From Bacillota bacterium (GTDB lineage: Bacteria; Bacillota; Limnochordia; Limnochordales; ZCTH02-B6), in NCBI GenBank assembly GCA_003387805.1, contig QGSR01000004.1, forward strand, positions 1 through 26,746: a stretch of DNA of 26,746 nucleotides, in the 5' to 3' direction. Numbering within the stretch: position 1 is the first letter of the stretch; every line of letters starts with the position of its first letter. Below the pieces are notes generated by a model. That model was not told the origin of the DNA. It searched no databases and was given only the letters and a program-made list of their open reading frames with translations. Made by a program: the position numbers and the translations under genes. Positions 16,978 to 26,709 of this stretch are shown in pieces.

Positions 16978-18006
16978 ATGAAGGCGCTGATCAAGCCCGA
17001 AGCCGGCCCCGGACTGAAACTGGCGGAGGTGGACGTGCCCGAGCCCGGCCGCGGCCAGTGCCTTGTCAAGGTGGAAGCGGCGTCCATTTGCGGCACGGAC
17101 CTGCATATTTACCAGTGGGACCCGTGGGCCGCCTCCCGGCTGAAACCGCCCCTTATCGTCGGCCACGAGTTCGCCGGCCGCGTCGTCGCGGTGGGCGAGG
17201 ACGTCACCAGCGTCGCCGTGGGCGACTACGTGGCGGGCGAAGGCCATCTGTTTTGCGGCGAATGCTACTACTGCCGCACCGGCAGCGCCCACATCTGCGA
17301 GCGCGGCCAAATCATCGGCGTCGACACCGACGGCTGCTTCGCCGAGTACATCCGCATGCCCGCGGTGAACTTGTGGAAGCTGGACGAGGACGTGCCGCCG
17401 GAGGTCGGCGCCATTCATGATCCTTTGGGCAACGCGGTGCACACCGTCATGGCCGCGGGCGTGTCGGGCCGGCGGGTGGCCGTGGTGGGCTGCGGGCCCA
17501 TCGGCCTGGTGGCCATCGCGGTGGCCCGGCGGGCGGGCGCGTCGGCGGTGTTCGCCATCGACCCCAATCCGTACCGGCGCGAGCTGGCCCGGCGCATGGG
17601 CGCGGACGCGGTGCTGGCGGCCGGACCCGGGGAGGACCCGGCGTCGCGGGTGCGGGAGCTGACGCAGGGCCGCGGCGCGGACGTGGTGCTGGAGATGTCG
17701 GGCCATCCCGCCGGCATCGACAGCGGGCTGGACATGCTGCGCAAGGGCGGGCGCATGGTGCTCCTGGGGCTGCCGCCGAACCCGGTGACGCTGGATTTGA
17801 CCGAAAAAGTCATCTTCAAAGAAGCGACCCTCATCGGGGTCAACGGCCGGCGGCTGTTCGAGACGTGGTACCAGACGGCGGAGCTTTTGCGCACCGGCCT
17901 GGACGTGACGCCGGTCATCACCCACGAGTTTAAGATGGAAGATTTCGAGCAGGCCTTTGCCGCTTTGATGGAAGGGCGCTGCGGCAAAATCGTGCTGAAG
18001 CCCTGA
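16978..18006 (+). CDS. tdh: L-threonine 3-dehydrogenase
   Basis: This zinc-dependent medium-chain dehydrogenase of 342 aa (E. coli 341) oxidises L-threonine to 2-amino-3-oxobutanoate with NAD. Catalytic zinc ligands C38, H63 and E64 ([13 protein letters not shown]) and the structural zinc cysteines C93, C96, C99 and C107 (CGECYYC...C) sit at exactly the E. coli numbering. The Rossmann motif is [11 protein letters not shown] near 170. [12 protein letters not shown] matches the family. ATG 16978 gives the usual MKAL start although its ribosome site is weak; TTG 16966 is a possible earlier start. kbl follows 61 bases downstream, which completes the pathway and confirms the specificity over sorbitol-type dehydrogenases. 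Confidence 0.94.
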   Translation: MKALIKPEAGPGLKLAEVDVPEPGRGQCLVKVEAASICGTDLHIYQWDPWAASRLKPPLIVGHEFAGRVVAVGEDVTSVAVGDYVAGEGHLFCGECYYCRTGSAHICERGQIIGVDTDGCFAEYIRMPAVNLWKLDEDVPPEVGAIHDPLGNAVHTVMAAGVSGRRVAVVGCGPIGLVAIAVARRAGASAVFAIDPNPYRRELARRMGADAVLAAGPGEDPASRVRELTQGRGADVVLEMSGHPAGIDSGLDMLRKGGRMVLLGLPPNPVTLDLTEKVIFKEATLIGVNGRRLFETWYQTAELLRTGLDVTPVITHEFKMEDFEQAFAALMEGRCGKIVLKP

Positions 18007-18009
18007 AGC

Positions 18010-18029
18010 CCGCGGCCGCCGGGCCGCGG
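18010..18029 (+). other. Intercistronic hairpin between tdh and kbl
   Basis: CCGCGGCC (18010-18017) pairs perfectly with GGCCGCGG (18022-18029) over a 4-nt loop, just after the tdh stop. No T-run follows, so a role in mRNA stability or partial attenuation is more likely than full termination. This is inference from structure only. Confidence 0.5.
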
Positions 18030-18067
18030 AAATCCGACTGTGCAGGGAAGCGAAGGAGAGGGCAGCC

Positions 18068-19258
<1,191 letters not shown>

Positions 19259-19292
19259 CGTCCCGGGTCCCCTCCCGCGGACCGGGCAAGAG

Positions 19293-19301
19293 TGCTATAC
19301 T
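19293..19301 (+). promoter_or_regulatory. Candidate extended -10 promoter of the 274-aa gene
   Basis: TGC-TATACT is an extended -10 with 5 of 6 matches, 36 bases before the ATG. No -35 match is seen. A GGGAGGGA ribosome site (19324-19331) follows. Confidence 0.5.
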
Positions 19302-19337
19302 GGGACAAGTGAGTGGGTTGCTGGGAGGGACCGCAGC

Positions 19338-20162
19338 ATGCGTTTTGTCGTCAATGACGGATACCTGTACGTGTACGCGGACGTGGACCAACTGGCCGAA
19401 GGCGTCCGCGTGGAAGACGACGGCCGGCGGGAAGTGCAGGTGCTGGCCGTGCCCATCGAATACGGCACCAACAACGAACATATCGTGGAGCCTATGGCCC
19501 AGGGCATCGCCTCGGTGCTGGAGGCGGGCTGGCAGACGAAAAGCGCCAAGGTGCGGGACGTCATCGCCGTCACCGAGCACCCGGGCGGCGCGTACAGCTG
19601 GCTGTCGACGCTGCGCACCGGCGCGTGCGAAGGCAGCAACATCCTGGACGCGACCTTGGACATGGGCGTTCACTTCATCATGAACCACGAGGATCAGGAG
19701 CGCCACCTGGGGGCGCGGGAATACCAGGCCATCTCGCCCGAGGACGGCTTCGTTTTGGAAGTGTGCCAGACCATGCTGGAGCAGGTGTCGGTGCCGCCGC
19801 TGTTTGCCGACAGCGACCTGCTGGAGGAAGACGAGCCGTACGACGACGACTACGACGAACGGCCCACGTGGCAAGACTACGAGAAGCGCTATCAGCTGAC
19901 GACGGAGCAGCTGATGCACCGGCTGGCTTTGGGCGAAGAGGTGGCCGCGACCCGCTCCGAGTGGGAGGAACGGGCCGACTGGCTCTGGTCGTACGACGAG
20001 TACTTGCGGGAGCAGTGGCGCCGCACGGTGGTGGACCATATGACGGCGGAGCTCGCGAAGCTGAGGAAGCGCCTGGAGAACCTGGACGTGGAGCGGCAGC
20101 GCATCAGCGACGCCATCGCCCGGCTGGAGGAGCAGGGCGCGCGCTTCGCCGAGGAAAACTGA
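19338..20162 (+). CDS. Uncharacterised protein, 274 aa, with acidic linker and C-terminal coiled coil
   Basis: I do not recognise this family. The N-terminal part (about 1-160) looks like a compact alpha/beta domain opening MRFVVNDGYLYVYADVDQ, with conserved-looking stretches such as IEYGTNNEHIVEPMAQG and HPGGAYSWLSTLRTGAC. Around 165-185 is an aspartate/glutamate/tyrosine-rich linker (EEDEPYDDDYDE), then a tryptophan-rich helical part (WQDYEKRYQLT, EWEERADWLWSYDEYL) and a charged coiled coil to the end (ELAKLRKRLENLDVERQR). There is no signal peptide or membrane helix, so it is probably cytoplasmic. ATG 19338 has GGGAGGGA upstream. It has its own extended -10 promoter and a UUCG-loop terminator, so it is likely monocistronic despite lying between kbl and the nuo operon. 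Only two cysteines are present and no metal or nucleotide motif is evident. Confidence 0.75.
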   Translation: MRFVVNDGYLYVYADVDQLAEGVRVEDDGRREVQVLAVPIEYGTNNEHIVEPMAQGIASVLEAGWQTKSAKVRDVIAVTEHPGGAYSWLSTLRTGACEGSNILDATLDMGVHFIMNHEDQERHLGAREYQAISPEDGFVLEVCQTMLEQVSVPPLFADSDLLEEDEPYDDDYDERPTWQDYEKRYQLTTEQLMHRLALGEEVAATRSEWEERADWLWSYDEYLREQWRRTVVDHMTAELAKLRKRLENLDVERQRISDAIARLEEQGARFAEEN

Positions 20163-20166
20163 CGCC

Positions 20167-20199
20167 GAGGGCCCTTCGGGGCCCTTTGTGATTTTCTTT
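20167..20199 (+). terminator. Intrinsic terminator with UUCG tetraloop
   Basis: AGGGCCC (20168-20174), loop TTCG, GGGCCCT (20179-20185): a 7-bp stem closed by a C(UUCG)G tetraloop, followed by the T-rich TTGTGATTTTCTTT. It starts 5 bases after the stop of the 274-aa gene and insulates the nuo operon. Its tail is reused as part of the nuo control region. Confidence 0.85.
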
Positions 20200-20203
20200 A
20201 CAA
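20186..20203. promoter_or_regulatory. Candidate redox-regulator operator 1, overlapping the nuo -35
   Basis: TTGTGATTTTCTTTACAA is an imperfect palindrome (TTGTGA, 6 bases, TTACAA) that differs by one arm base from TTGTGA-N6-TCACAA. It covers the -35 hexamer (20197-20202) completely, the position expected for a repressor. See the second copy at 20270. On its own this site would be weak evidence. Confidence 0.5.
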
Positions 20204-20226
20204 CCGCGCGCGGCGTGTGTTATGAT
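20197..20226 (+). promoter_or_regulatory. Promoter of the nuo operon
   Basis: The -35 TTTACA (20197-20202, 5 of 6), an 18-bp spacer and -10 TATGAT (20221-20226, 5 of 6) with an upstream TG (TGT-TATGAT, extended -10) make the best sigma-A-type promoter in the window. The predicted start near 20233 leaves a leader of about 80 nt before nuoA. Confidence 0.75.
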
Positions 20227-20269
20227 CGAGGGGACCCAATCGTCACGCGAGCTTTCGGTGTGAAAGCGG

Positions 20270-20287
20270 TTGTGACCAGATTCACAA
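20270..20287. promoter_or_regulatory. Candidate redox-regulator operator 2 (Rex- or Fnr/Crp-type)
   Basis: TTGTGACCAGATTCACAA has perfect 6-bp arms and a 6-base centre. It fits the Rex operator pattern (TTGTGAA-N4-TTCACAA, one inner mismatch) and equally the TGTGA-N6-TCACA pattern of B. subtilis Fnr and of Crp. It lies about 45 bases downstream of the predicted start, where a bound protein would block rather than activate. Rex represses nuo operons in Streptomyces, so Rex is the favoured reading. Confidence 0.65.
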
Positions 20288-20314
20288 ATTCTCCGGCAGG
20301 GTGGTGTTACGGCC

Positions 20315-20661
20315 GTGCACCCGTACGCGCCGCTTCTGATTTTCATCGGCCTGGCGCTGCTCATTCCCGTCGCCATCTCCGTCCTTTACTCGCTGGTCAG
20401 TTCCCGACGTCCCGACCCTGTGAAGAGCACCCCCTACGAGAGCGGCTATCCGACGCCTCCCATCGAGGGCCGGTTCCCGGCCAAGTTTTACTTTATCGCC
20501 ATGCTCTTCGTCATCTTTGACGTGGAAGCAGCCGCCATGTACTCCTGGGCGGTGCTGTTGAGGGAGCTGGGCGCCTACGGATTGGCCGCCATGGCTCTCT
20601 TTTTGATTGTGTTCATTCTGGGCGACTTGTATGTGTGGAAAAAGGGAGGCTTCGACTGGAC

Positions 20662-20665
<4 letters not shown>
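20315..20665 (+). CDS. nuoA: NADH-quinone oxidoreductase subunit A
   Basis: This is a membrane subunit of complex I, 116 aa, with three helices (about 5-28, 57-80 and 86-105). Family marks are YESGYP at 41-46 (usual YESG/YECG) and [16 protein letters not shown] at 58-73 with the conserved D69 and E71 next to the quinone-channel loop. The typical LYPWA reads MYSWA here, a small deviation. The start is GTG 20315 with a weak, rather distant purine stretch (GCAGGGTGG). It is the first gene of the operon, and its stop overlaps the nuoB start (ATGA). Confidence 0.93.
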
Positions 20666-21143
<478 letters not shown>

Positions 21144-21147
<4 letters not shown>

Positions 21148-21764
21148 GCCCGAAGGAGCTGTACGCCCGGCCGTACACCGGCGGCGCGGAAGCCCAGGAG
21201 GAGATGCGCCGCACGCTGATCCCGGAGCTCCTGCGAGAGTTTCCGGACTCGGTGCGGGAGCTGGAGACGCCGTTTGACATCGCGCAGCTCGAGGTTCAGC
21301 CCGAGGCGCTGCGCGCGGTGGCCGTGCGCCTGAAGGAGCGCGGCTTCAACGTCTTGATGGACGTGGGCGGCGTCGACTACTTGCCGCGCACGCCGCGGTT
21401 TGAAGTCGTCTACCATTTCGTGGCCATTCCCGGCCTGTGGCGGCTGCGGCTGCGGGTGCCCGTGGAGGAAAGCGCTCCCGAAGTGCCGACGCTGTGCGAT
21501 CTGTGGCCGTCGGCCGAGCACGCGGAGCGGGAAGTGTGGGATCTGTTCGGCATCCGCTTCACGGACCACCCGAATTTGACCCGCATTCTGCTTCCGGACA
21601 ACTGGGTGGGCCATCCGCTGCGCAAGGACTATCCGCTGCAGGGCGAGCGGGCCAAGCACATGGGCCCCTTCTCGGTGCGCAACCGGTACCACGCGCCGAA
21701 GCGGCCGGGCGACCCGCCGGGCACGTGCGGCTTGCCGCGGGCCGATTTGGGAGGCGGGGATTGA
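21144..21764 (+). CDS. nuoC: NADH-quinone oxidoreductase subunit C
   Basis: This is the 30-kDa subunit of the peripheral arm, 206 aa, unfused to NuoD. The signature region [20 protein letters not shown] followed by the [13 protein letters not shown] stretch is clear, and [19 protein letters not shown] lies in the N-terminal half. GTG 21144 overlaps the nuoB stop (GTGA). The first 30 residues ([20 protein letters not shown]) are less conserved. Confidence 0.94.
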
Positions 21765-21765
21765 C

Positions 21766-22995
21766 GTGTCTCGCATCGTGCAGTCGGGTCAGTATCAGCT
21801 GAACGTCGATGACTTGAAGATCGCCGGCAGCGGCGACCGCATGACCCTCAGCATCGGCCCGCACCACCCGAGCACCCACGGCGTGCTGCGGGTCATTCTC
21901 GAGATTGAGGGCGAGCGCATCATCAAAGCCACGCCCGAAGTGGGCTTTCTGCACACCGGCATCGAGAAAAACGCGGAGCACCTGACGTGGACCCAGGCCA
22001 TCACGGTGCTGGACCGGATGGACTACCTGGCGCCGCTTTCCAACAACCTGGGCTACGTCCTGGCGGTGGAGAAGCTGCTGGGCATCGAGCCGCCGCCGCG
22101 GGGCCGCACCATCCGCATTTTGCTCACCGAGCTGCAGCGCATCGCGTCGCACGCCATCTGGCTGGGCACCACCGCGCTGGACATCGGCTCGCAGAGCGTG
22201 CTCATGTACGCGTTTCACATTCGCGAACTCATTCTGGACTTGTTTGAAGAAGCGTCCGGCGCCCGCATGAACCCCAGCTACTTCCGGGTCGGCGGCCTGG
22301 CCGAGGACGTGCCGGAAGGGTTCGAGGAAAAGGTCCGGGCGTTCCTGGACGAGATGCCCAAGCGGCTGAAAGAGATTCGCACCATCCTTGACAAGAACCC
22401 CATCTGGCTGGACCGGCTGAAGGGCGTGGGCGTCATCGACGCGGACCGGGCTCTGGCCCTGGGCGTGACGGGGCCCAACCTGCGCGCGTCCGGCGTGCCC
22501 TACGACGTGCGCAAGGCGTACCCGTACGCGGGCTACGACGAGTACGAGTTCGACGTGCCGGTGGGCGAGAACGGCGACAGCTACGACCGCTACCTGGTGC
22601 GGGTGCTGGAGATGATGGAGTCGCACCGCATCTGCCGCCAGGCGCTGGAGCGGCTGGAGCCCGGCCCGGTCAACGTCGACGACCGCAAGATCGTGCTGCC
22701 GCCCAAAGAAGAGCTGCGGCACAGCATGGAGGCCCTCATTCACCACTTCAAGCTGGTGTCGTACGGCTTCGACGTGCCGGCGGGCGAAGTGTACCAGGCG
22801 CTGGAGAGCCCCCGGGGCGAGATCGGGTTCTACGTCGTTTCCAACGGCAAGAACAAGCCGTGGCGAGTCCGCGTGCGCGGGCCGGCCTTCTACCACGTGT
22901 TCGCCCTGCCGGCCATGATGGAAGGGGCGCTTTTGGCGGACATGGTGGCGGTCATCGCCAGCGCGGACCCCGTGTTCGGGGAGGTGGACCGATGA
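21766..22995 (+). CDS. nuoD: NADH-quinone oxidoreductase subunit D
   Basis: This 49-kDa subunit of 409 aa is related to the large subunit of NiFe hydrogenases and forms the quinone site with NuoB. Marks: GPHHPSTHGVLRV (the quinone-site loop with its conserved histidines), PEVGFLHTGIEKNAEH, DRMDYLAPLSNN, ELQRIASHAIWLG, and the C-terminal ESPRGEIGFYVVSNG and ALPAMMEGALLADMVAVIASADPVFGEVDR. Nickel-binding cysteines of hydrogenases are absent, as expected. GTG 21766 starts one base after the nuoC stop, behind GGGAGGCGGGG. Its stop overlaps the nuoE start. Confidence 0.96.
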   Translation: MSRIVQSGQYQLNVDDLKIAGSGDRMTLSIGPHHPSTHGVLRVILEIEGERIIKATPEVGFLHTGIEKNAEHLTWTQAITVLDRMDYLAPLSNNLGYVLAVEKLLGIEPPPRGRTIRILLTELQRIASHAIWLGTTALDIGSQSVLMYAFHIRELILDLFEEASGARMNPSYFRVGGLAEDVPEGFEEKVRAFLDEMPKRLKEIRTILDKNPIWLDRLKGVGVIDADRALALGVTGPNLRASGVPYDVRKAYPYAGYDEYEFDVPVGENGDSYDRYLVRVLEMMESHRICRQALERLEPGPVNVDDRKIVLPPKEELRHSMEALIHHFKLVSYGFDVPAGEVYQALESPRGEIGFYVVSNGKNKPWRVRVRGPAFYHVFALPAMMEGALLADMVAVIASADPVFGEVDR

Positions 22996-23600
22996 GCGCC
23001 GAAAACGGACGGGCCGGCGCGGAGCGCGCCATGGAGAACGGCGCCGCGCAGGCGGCGCCGTGGTGGGAGCGCCGGGCCGAAGACGTGGAGCGGCTGATCG
23101 GCAAGTACCCCAACTCCCGGTCGGCCATCATGGGGCTGTTCTGGATGGCCCAGGAAGAGCGCGGGTACGTGTCCGACGAGGATCTGAACTGGATTGCCGA
23201 CAAGCTGGGCTTGACGCGAGGGTACGTCGATTCCACCATCACGTTCTACTCGCTCTACCATCTGCAGCCCGTGGGCAAGTACACCATCATCGTGTGCAAC
23301 AACGTCATCTGCGGGCTGAAAGGTTCCGAAGGGTTGGTTCAGGAGCTGGAGCGGCTGCTGGACGTGAAGGTGGGCGGCACCAGCGCGGACGGCCTGTTTA
23401 CGCTGCAGACGACGGGCGAGTGCATCGCGGCCTGCGACGGCGCGCCGGCGCTGCAGATCAACCAGGAGTACTTCCACAAAGTGACGCCCGAGCGGGCCAA
23501 GCTCATCATCGAGCGGCTGCGGGAAGGGGCCGAGCTGGAAGCGTTGTCGGAGGAAATCGGCCTGACCAAACCGGGCGCCGTCTGGGAAGAGGGTGACTAA
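22992..23600 (+). CDS. nuoE: NADH-quinone oxidoreductase subunit E
   Basis: This 24-kDa thioredoxin-fold subunit of the NADH module, 202 aa, binds the 2Fe-2S cluster N1a. The ligands are C102-x4-C107 (VCNNVIC) and C144-x3-C148 (ECIAAC). The N-terminal 25 residues (MSAENGRAGAERAMENGAAQ) are low-complexity and longer than usual; a second ATG at 23031 gives a more standard length. ATG 22992 overlaps the nuoD stop (ATGA). Confidence 0.94.
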   Translation: MSAENGRAGAERAMENGAAQAAPWWERRAEDVERLIGKYPNSRSAIMGLFWMAQEERGYVSDEDLNWIADKLGLTRGYVDSTITFYSLYHLQPVGKYTIIVCNNVICGLKGSEGLVQELERLLDVKVGGTSADGLFTLQTTGECIAACDGAPALQINQEYFHKVTPERAKLIIERLREGAELEALSEEIGLTKPGAVWEEGD

Positions 23601-23602
23601 AG

Positions 23603-24901
23603 GTGGCCCACCCGCTGGAAATGCGCGTGCTGACCCAAGGCATCGGCGAGGTCGATCTGACGCGCATTGAAAACTACGAGGCGCAGGGCGGCTACGCCGC
23701 GCTGCGCAAGGCGCTGAAGCAGATGACGCCGCAGGACGTGCAGGCGGAAGTGAAAAAGGCCAATCTGCGCGGGCGCGGCGGCGCGGGCTTCCCGGCCGGC
23801 GTCAAGTGGGGCTTTCTGCCCGACGACGGCCGGCCCAGGTACCTGGCGTGCAACGGCGACGAAAGCGAGCCGGGCACGTTCAACAACCGCATGCTCATCG
23901 AGTTCAACCCGCACCTTTTGATCGAGGGCATTCTCATCGCCGCCTACGCGGTGCGGGCGTCCAAGTCCTTCATCTACCTGCGGGGCGAGTTCAAGAAGGG
24001 CGCGCGGGTTTTGGAGGACGCCATCGAGCAGGCGCGCGCCAAAGGCTACTTGGGCGACAACATTCTCGGCACCGATTTCTCCCAGGAAATCGTCGTCCAC
24101 CGGGGCGCGGGGGCTTACATCTGCGGCGAGGAAACGGGCCTGCTCAGCTCGCTGGAAGGGGGCCGGGGCGAGCCCCGCAACAAGCCGCCGTTCCCGGCGG
24201 TGGCGGGCCTGTACGGCATGCCCACCGTGGTCAACAACGTGGAGACGCTGTGCAACGTGCCCTTCATCGTGGAGCGGGGCGCGGACTGGTTCTTGTCCAT
24301 CGGCACCGAAAACAGCCCGGGCACGAAGCTGTTTTCCGTCAGCGGCATGGTGCGGCGGCCGGGCAACTACGAGCTGCCTCTGGGCATTACCATGCGGGAG
24401 CTCATCTTCGACGTGGCCGGCGGCCTTCTCCCCGGGCGCACGCTGAAGGCGGTGCAGCCCGGCGGCGCCAGCTCGCCGGTGCTGCTGCCCGAGCACCTGG
24501 ACCTGCCGCTGGATTTCGACACCGTGCAGAAGGCGGGCTCCATTCTCGGCACCGCCGGCGTCATGGTGTTCGACGAGACCGTCTGCATGGTGCGGACGGC
24601 GCTGTACTACGCGGACTTCTTCTCCCACGAGTCGTGCGGCCAGTGCACGCCGTGCCGGGAGGGGACCGCGTGGACCGCGCGGCTGCTCCGCAAGATCGAG
24701 CGCGGCCAAGGCACCATGGAGGACGTCGAGGTCCTCAAGAGCCTGGACACGCTCATGTCCGGCACGACCATTTGTCTGCTCTCGGACTTCTCCAAGACGT
24801 TCTTGATGTCGGTGCTGAAGCATTTCCCGGAGGAGTTTGAGGCCCACATCAAAGGGCGCGCCTGTTTGGCGGAGCAGCCGCAGGAGGTGCGCAGCGCGTG
24901 A
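23603..24901 (+). CDS. nuoF: NADH-quinone oxidoreductase subunit F
   Basis: This is the FMN- and NADH-binding 51-kDa subunit, 432 aa, where electrons enter complex I. The FMN/NADH glycine loop is GRGGAGFPAGVKW at 57-69, followed by CNGDESEPGT at 83-92 and ICGEETGLLSSLEG. The N3 4Fe-4S ligands are C345, C348 and C351 (SCGQCTPC) plus C391. GTG 23603 follows the nuoE TAA by two bases. Its stop overlaps the nuoG start. Confidence 0.97.
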   Translation: MAHPLEMRVLTQGIGEVDLTRIENYEAQGGYAALRKALKQMTPQDVQAEVKKANLRGRGGAGFPAGVKWGFLPDDGRPRYLACNGDESEPGTFNNRMLIEFNPHLLIEGILIAAYAVRASKSFIYLRGEFKKGARVLEDAIEQARAKGYLGDNILGTDFSQEIVVHRGAGAYICGEETGLLSSLEGGRGEPRNKPPFPAVAGLYGMPTVVNNVETLCNVPFIVERGADWFLSIGTENSPGTKLFSVSGMVRRPGNYELPLGITMRELIFDVAGGLLPGRTLKAVQPGGASSPVLLPEHLDLPLDFDTVQKAGSILGTAGVMVFDETVCMVRTALYYADFFSHESCGQCTPCREGTAWTARLLRKIERGQGTMEDVEVLKSLDTLMSGTTICLLSDFSKTFLMSVLKHFPEEFEAHIKGRACLAEQPQEVRSA

Positions 24902-26709
24902 GCAAGCTCGTCAAAGTGACGTTCGACGGCATAGAAGTTGAAGTGCCCGAAGGCATGGGCCTGGTGGAGGCGGCGGCGCAGGCGGGCATCGAAATTCCGG
25001 TGTTCTGCCACCACCACAAGCTGGATCCGGTGGGCGTCTGCCGCATGTGCCTGGTGGAGGTGGAGGGCCAGCGCAAGCCGGTCACCGCCTGCACCATGAA
25101 GGCCGCCGACGGCTTGGTGGTCCGCACCGAGACGGACCTCATCCGGCACCTGCGCCAGGGCGTGCTGGAGTTTCTCCTGCTCAACCACCCGCTGGACTGC
25201 CCGGTGTGCGACAAAGGCGGCGAGTGCCCGCTGCAGGACAATACGTTCAAGTACGGGCCCACGGCCAGCCGCCTGACCATGGCCAAAGTGCGCAAGCGCA
25301 AAGCGGTGGACATGGGCAACTTCATCATTTTCGACGAAGAGCGCTGCATTTTGTGCCGCCGCTGCGTGCGCTTCGACGGCGAGATCGCCCTGGAGGGCAA
25401 CCTGGTGGTGGGCCAGCGGGCCCACGAGGCCATCATCACCACCACGGACGGCCAGGACTTTGACTCCTACTTCAGCGGCAACACCATCGAGCTGTGCCCG
25501 GTGGGCGCGCTGACGTCGAAGAACTATCGGTTCCAGGCCCGGCCGTGGGACCTCTCCAGCGTCCCGTCCATCTGCACCGGCTGTTCCGTCGGCTGCAACG
25601 TGCGCCTGGACTTCCGCTTCGGCGAGCTGGTGCGCCTGGTGGCCCGGGAGCATCCGGACGTGGACAACGGCTGGCTGTGCGACCGGGGCCGCTTCAACTA
25701 CCGCTACATCCACGGCGAGGAGCGCCTCACCCGGCCGCTGATGCGCAAGGGCGGCCAGTTCGTGGAAGTGAGCTGGAGCGAGGCGCTGATGGAAATCGCC
25801 AGCCGCCTGCGCACGGCCCGCCGGGACCACGGCGCCGGCAGCATCGGCTTCATCGGCGGCGGCCGGCTGACCAACGAAGAGGCGTACCTGTTCCAGAAGC
25901 TGGCCCGGGACGTGGTGGGCACGCCCAACGTCGACCACCGCGTGGGCGGACAGCAGGTGGCGTCCTTGGCCGAATACTCGGGCCGCATTGCCGACATCAA
26001 CGACGCCGACGTCATCTTGCTGGTGGACGTGCTGCCGCAGGAGCGCATCCCCGTGGTGGACCTGCGGGTGCGCCGGGCGGCCCGGCGCTGGGGCGCCAAG
26101 CTGTTCAGCGTGGGCGCGGCCAAGCCGCCCTATCGGGTGCCCCATACCCACATCGCCGCGGCGCCGGGGACCACCGCGGCGGTGCTGCGGCAGGCCGCGG
26201 GCGCCCCCGGCGACGGCGGACCGGTCCAGGAACTGGCCGACGCCGTGGCGGGCGCGAAAAAAGTGGTCGTCGTCTGGAACGGCGACGACGCGTCCGTCGG
26301 CGCGGCGCTGCTGGAGGCGGCGGCCGCGTGGGGCGCCGGAGGGGAGCGGCACGTCAAGGTGCTCATTCCCGGCGAGCAGGCCAACAGCCGCGGCGCCGAG
26401 GCCATGGGCGTGCGGCCGGACATGAAGCCGGGCTTTGCGCCCGTGCCCGCGGACGAGGCGGGCCTGGACACCCGGGCGATGCTGGAGGCCGCGCGAGACG
26501 GCCGGCTGCAGGCGCTGTATCTGGCCTCGGCCAACCTGGCCGGCACCTTCCCCGACGAGCTGCTGGTGCGGGAGGCGCTGGAGAAGGTGCCGTTCCTGGT
26601 CGTGCAGGATCTGTTCCTGACCGAGACGGCCAAGTACGCCGACGTCATCTTGCCGGCGGCCGAGTTCCCCGCCAAGAGCGGCTCGTACACGAACTTTGAA
26701 GGCCGCCGC
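24898..26709 (+). CDS. nuoG: NADH-quinone oxidoreductase subunit G, 3' end missing
   Basis: This iron-sulfur subunit of the peripheral arm is partial at the contig end, with about 604 codons visible. N-terminal 2Fe-2S ligands: C37, C48, C51, C65. N5 cluster: H97, C101, C104, C110. N4 cluster: C150, C153, C156, C200. A further set C226-x2-C229-x3-C233 with C261 corresponds to the accessory N7 cluster, which only some bacteria keep (for example E. coli and Thermus). A molybdopterin-oxidoreductase-like domain follows (about 275 on), with GFIGGGRLTNEEAYLFQKL and VILPAAEFPAKSGSYTNFEGR. GTG 24898 overlaps the nuoF stop. The frame stays open to the last base, but codons after 26709 are adapter and poly-G, so the residues after NFEGRR are not real. 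Confidence 0.95.

Noticed and set aside
20251..20267. GCTTTC/GAAAGC small hairpin in the nuo leader as a riboswitch
   Set aside because: Only a 6-bp stem; the leader of about 80 nt shows no known aptamer core.
24898..26709. Possible frameshift in nuoG because the gene seems absent as a closed frame
   Set aside because: The frame reads without interruption from GTG 24898 to the contig end; it only lacks a stop because the contig ends.
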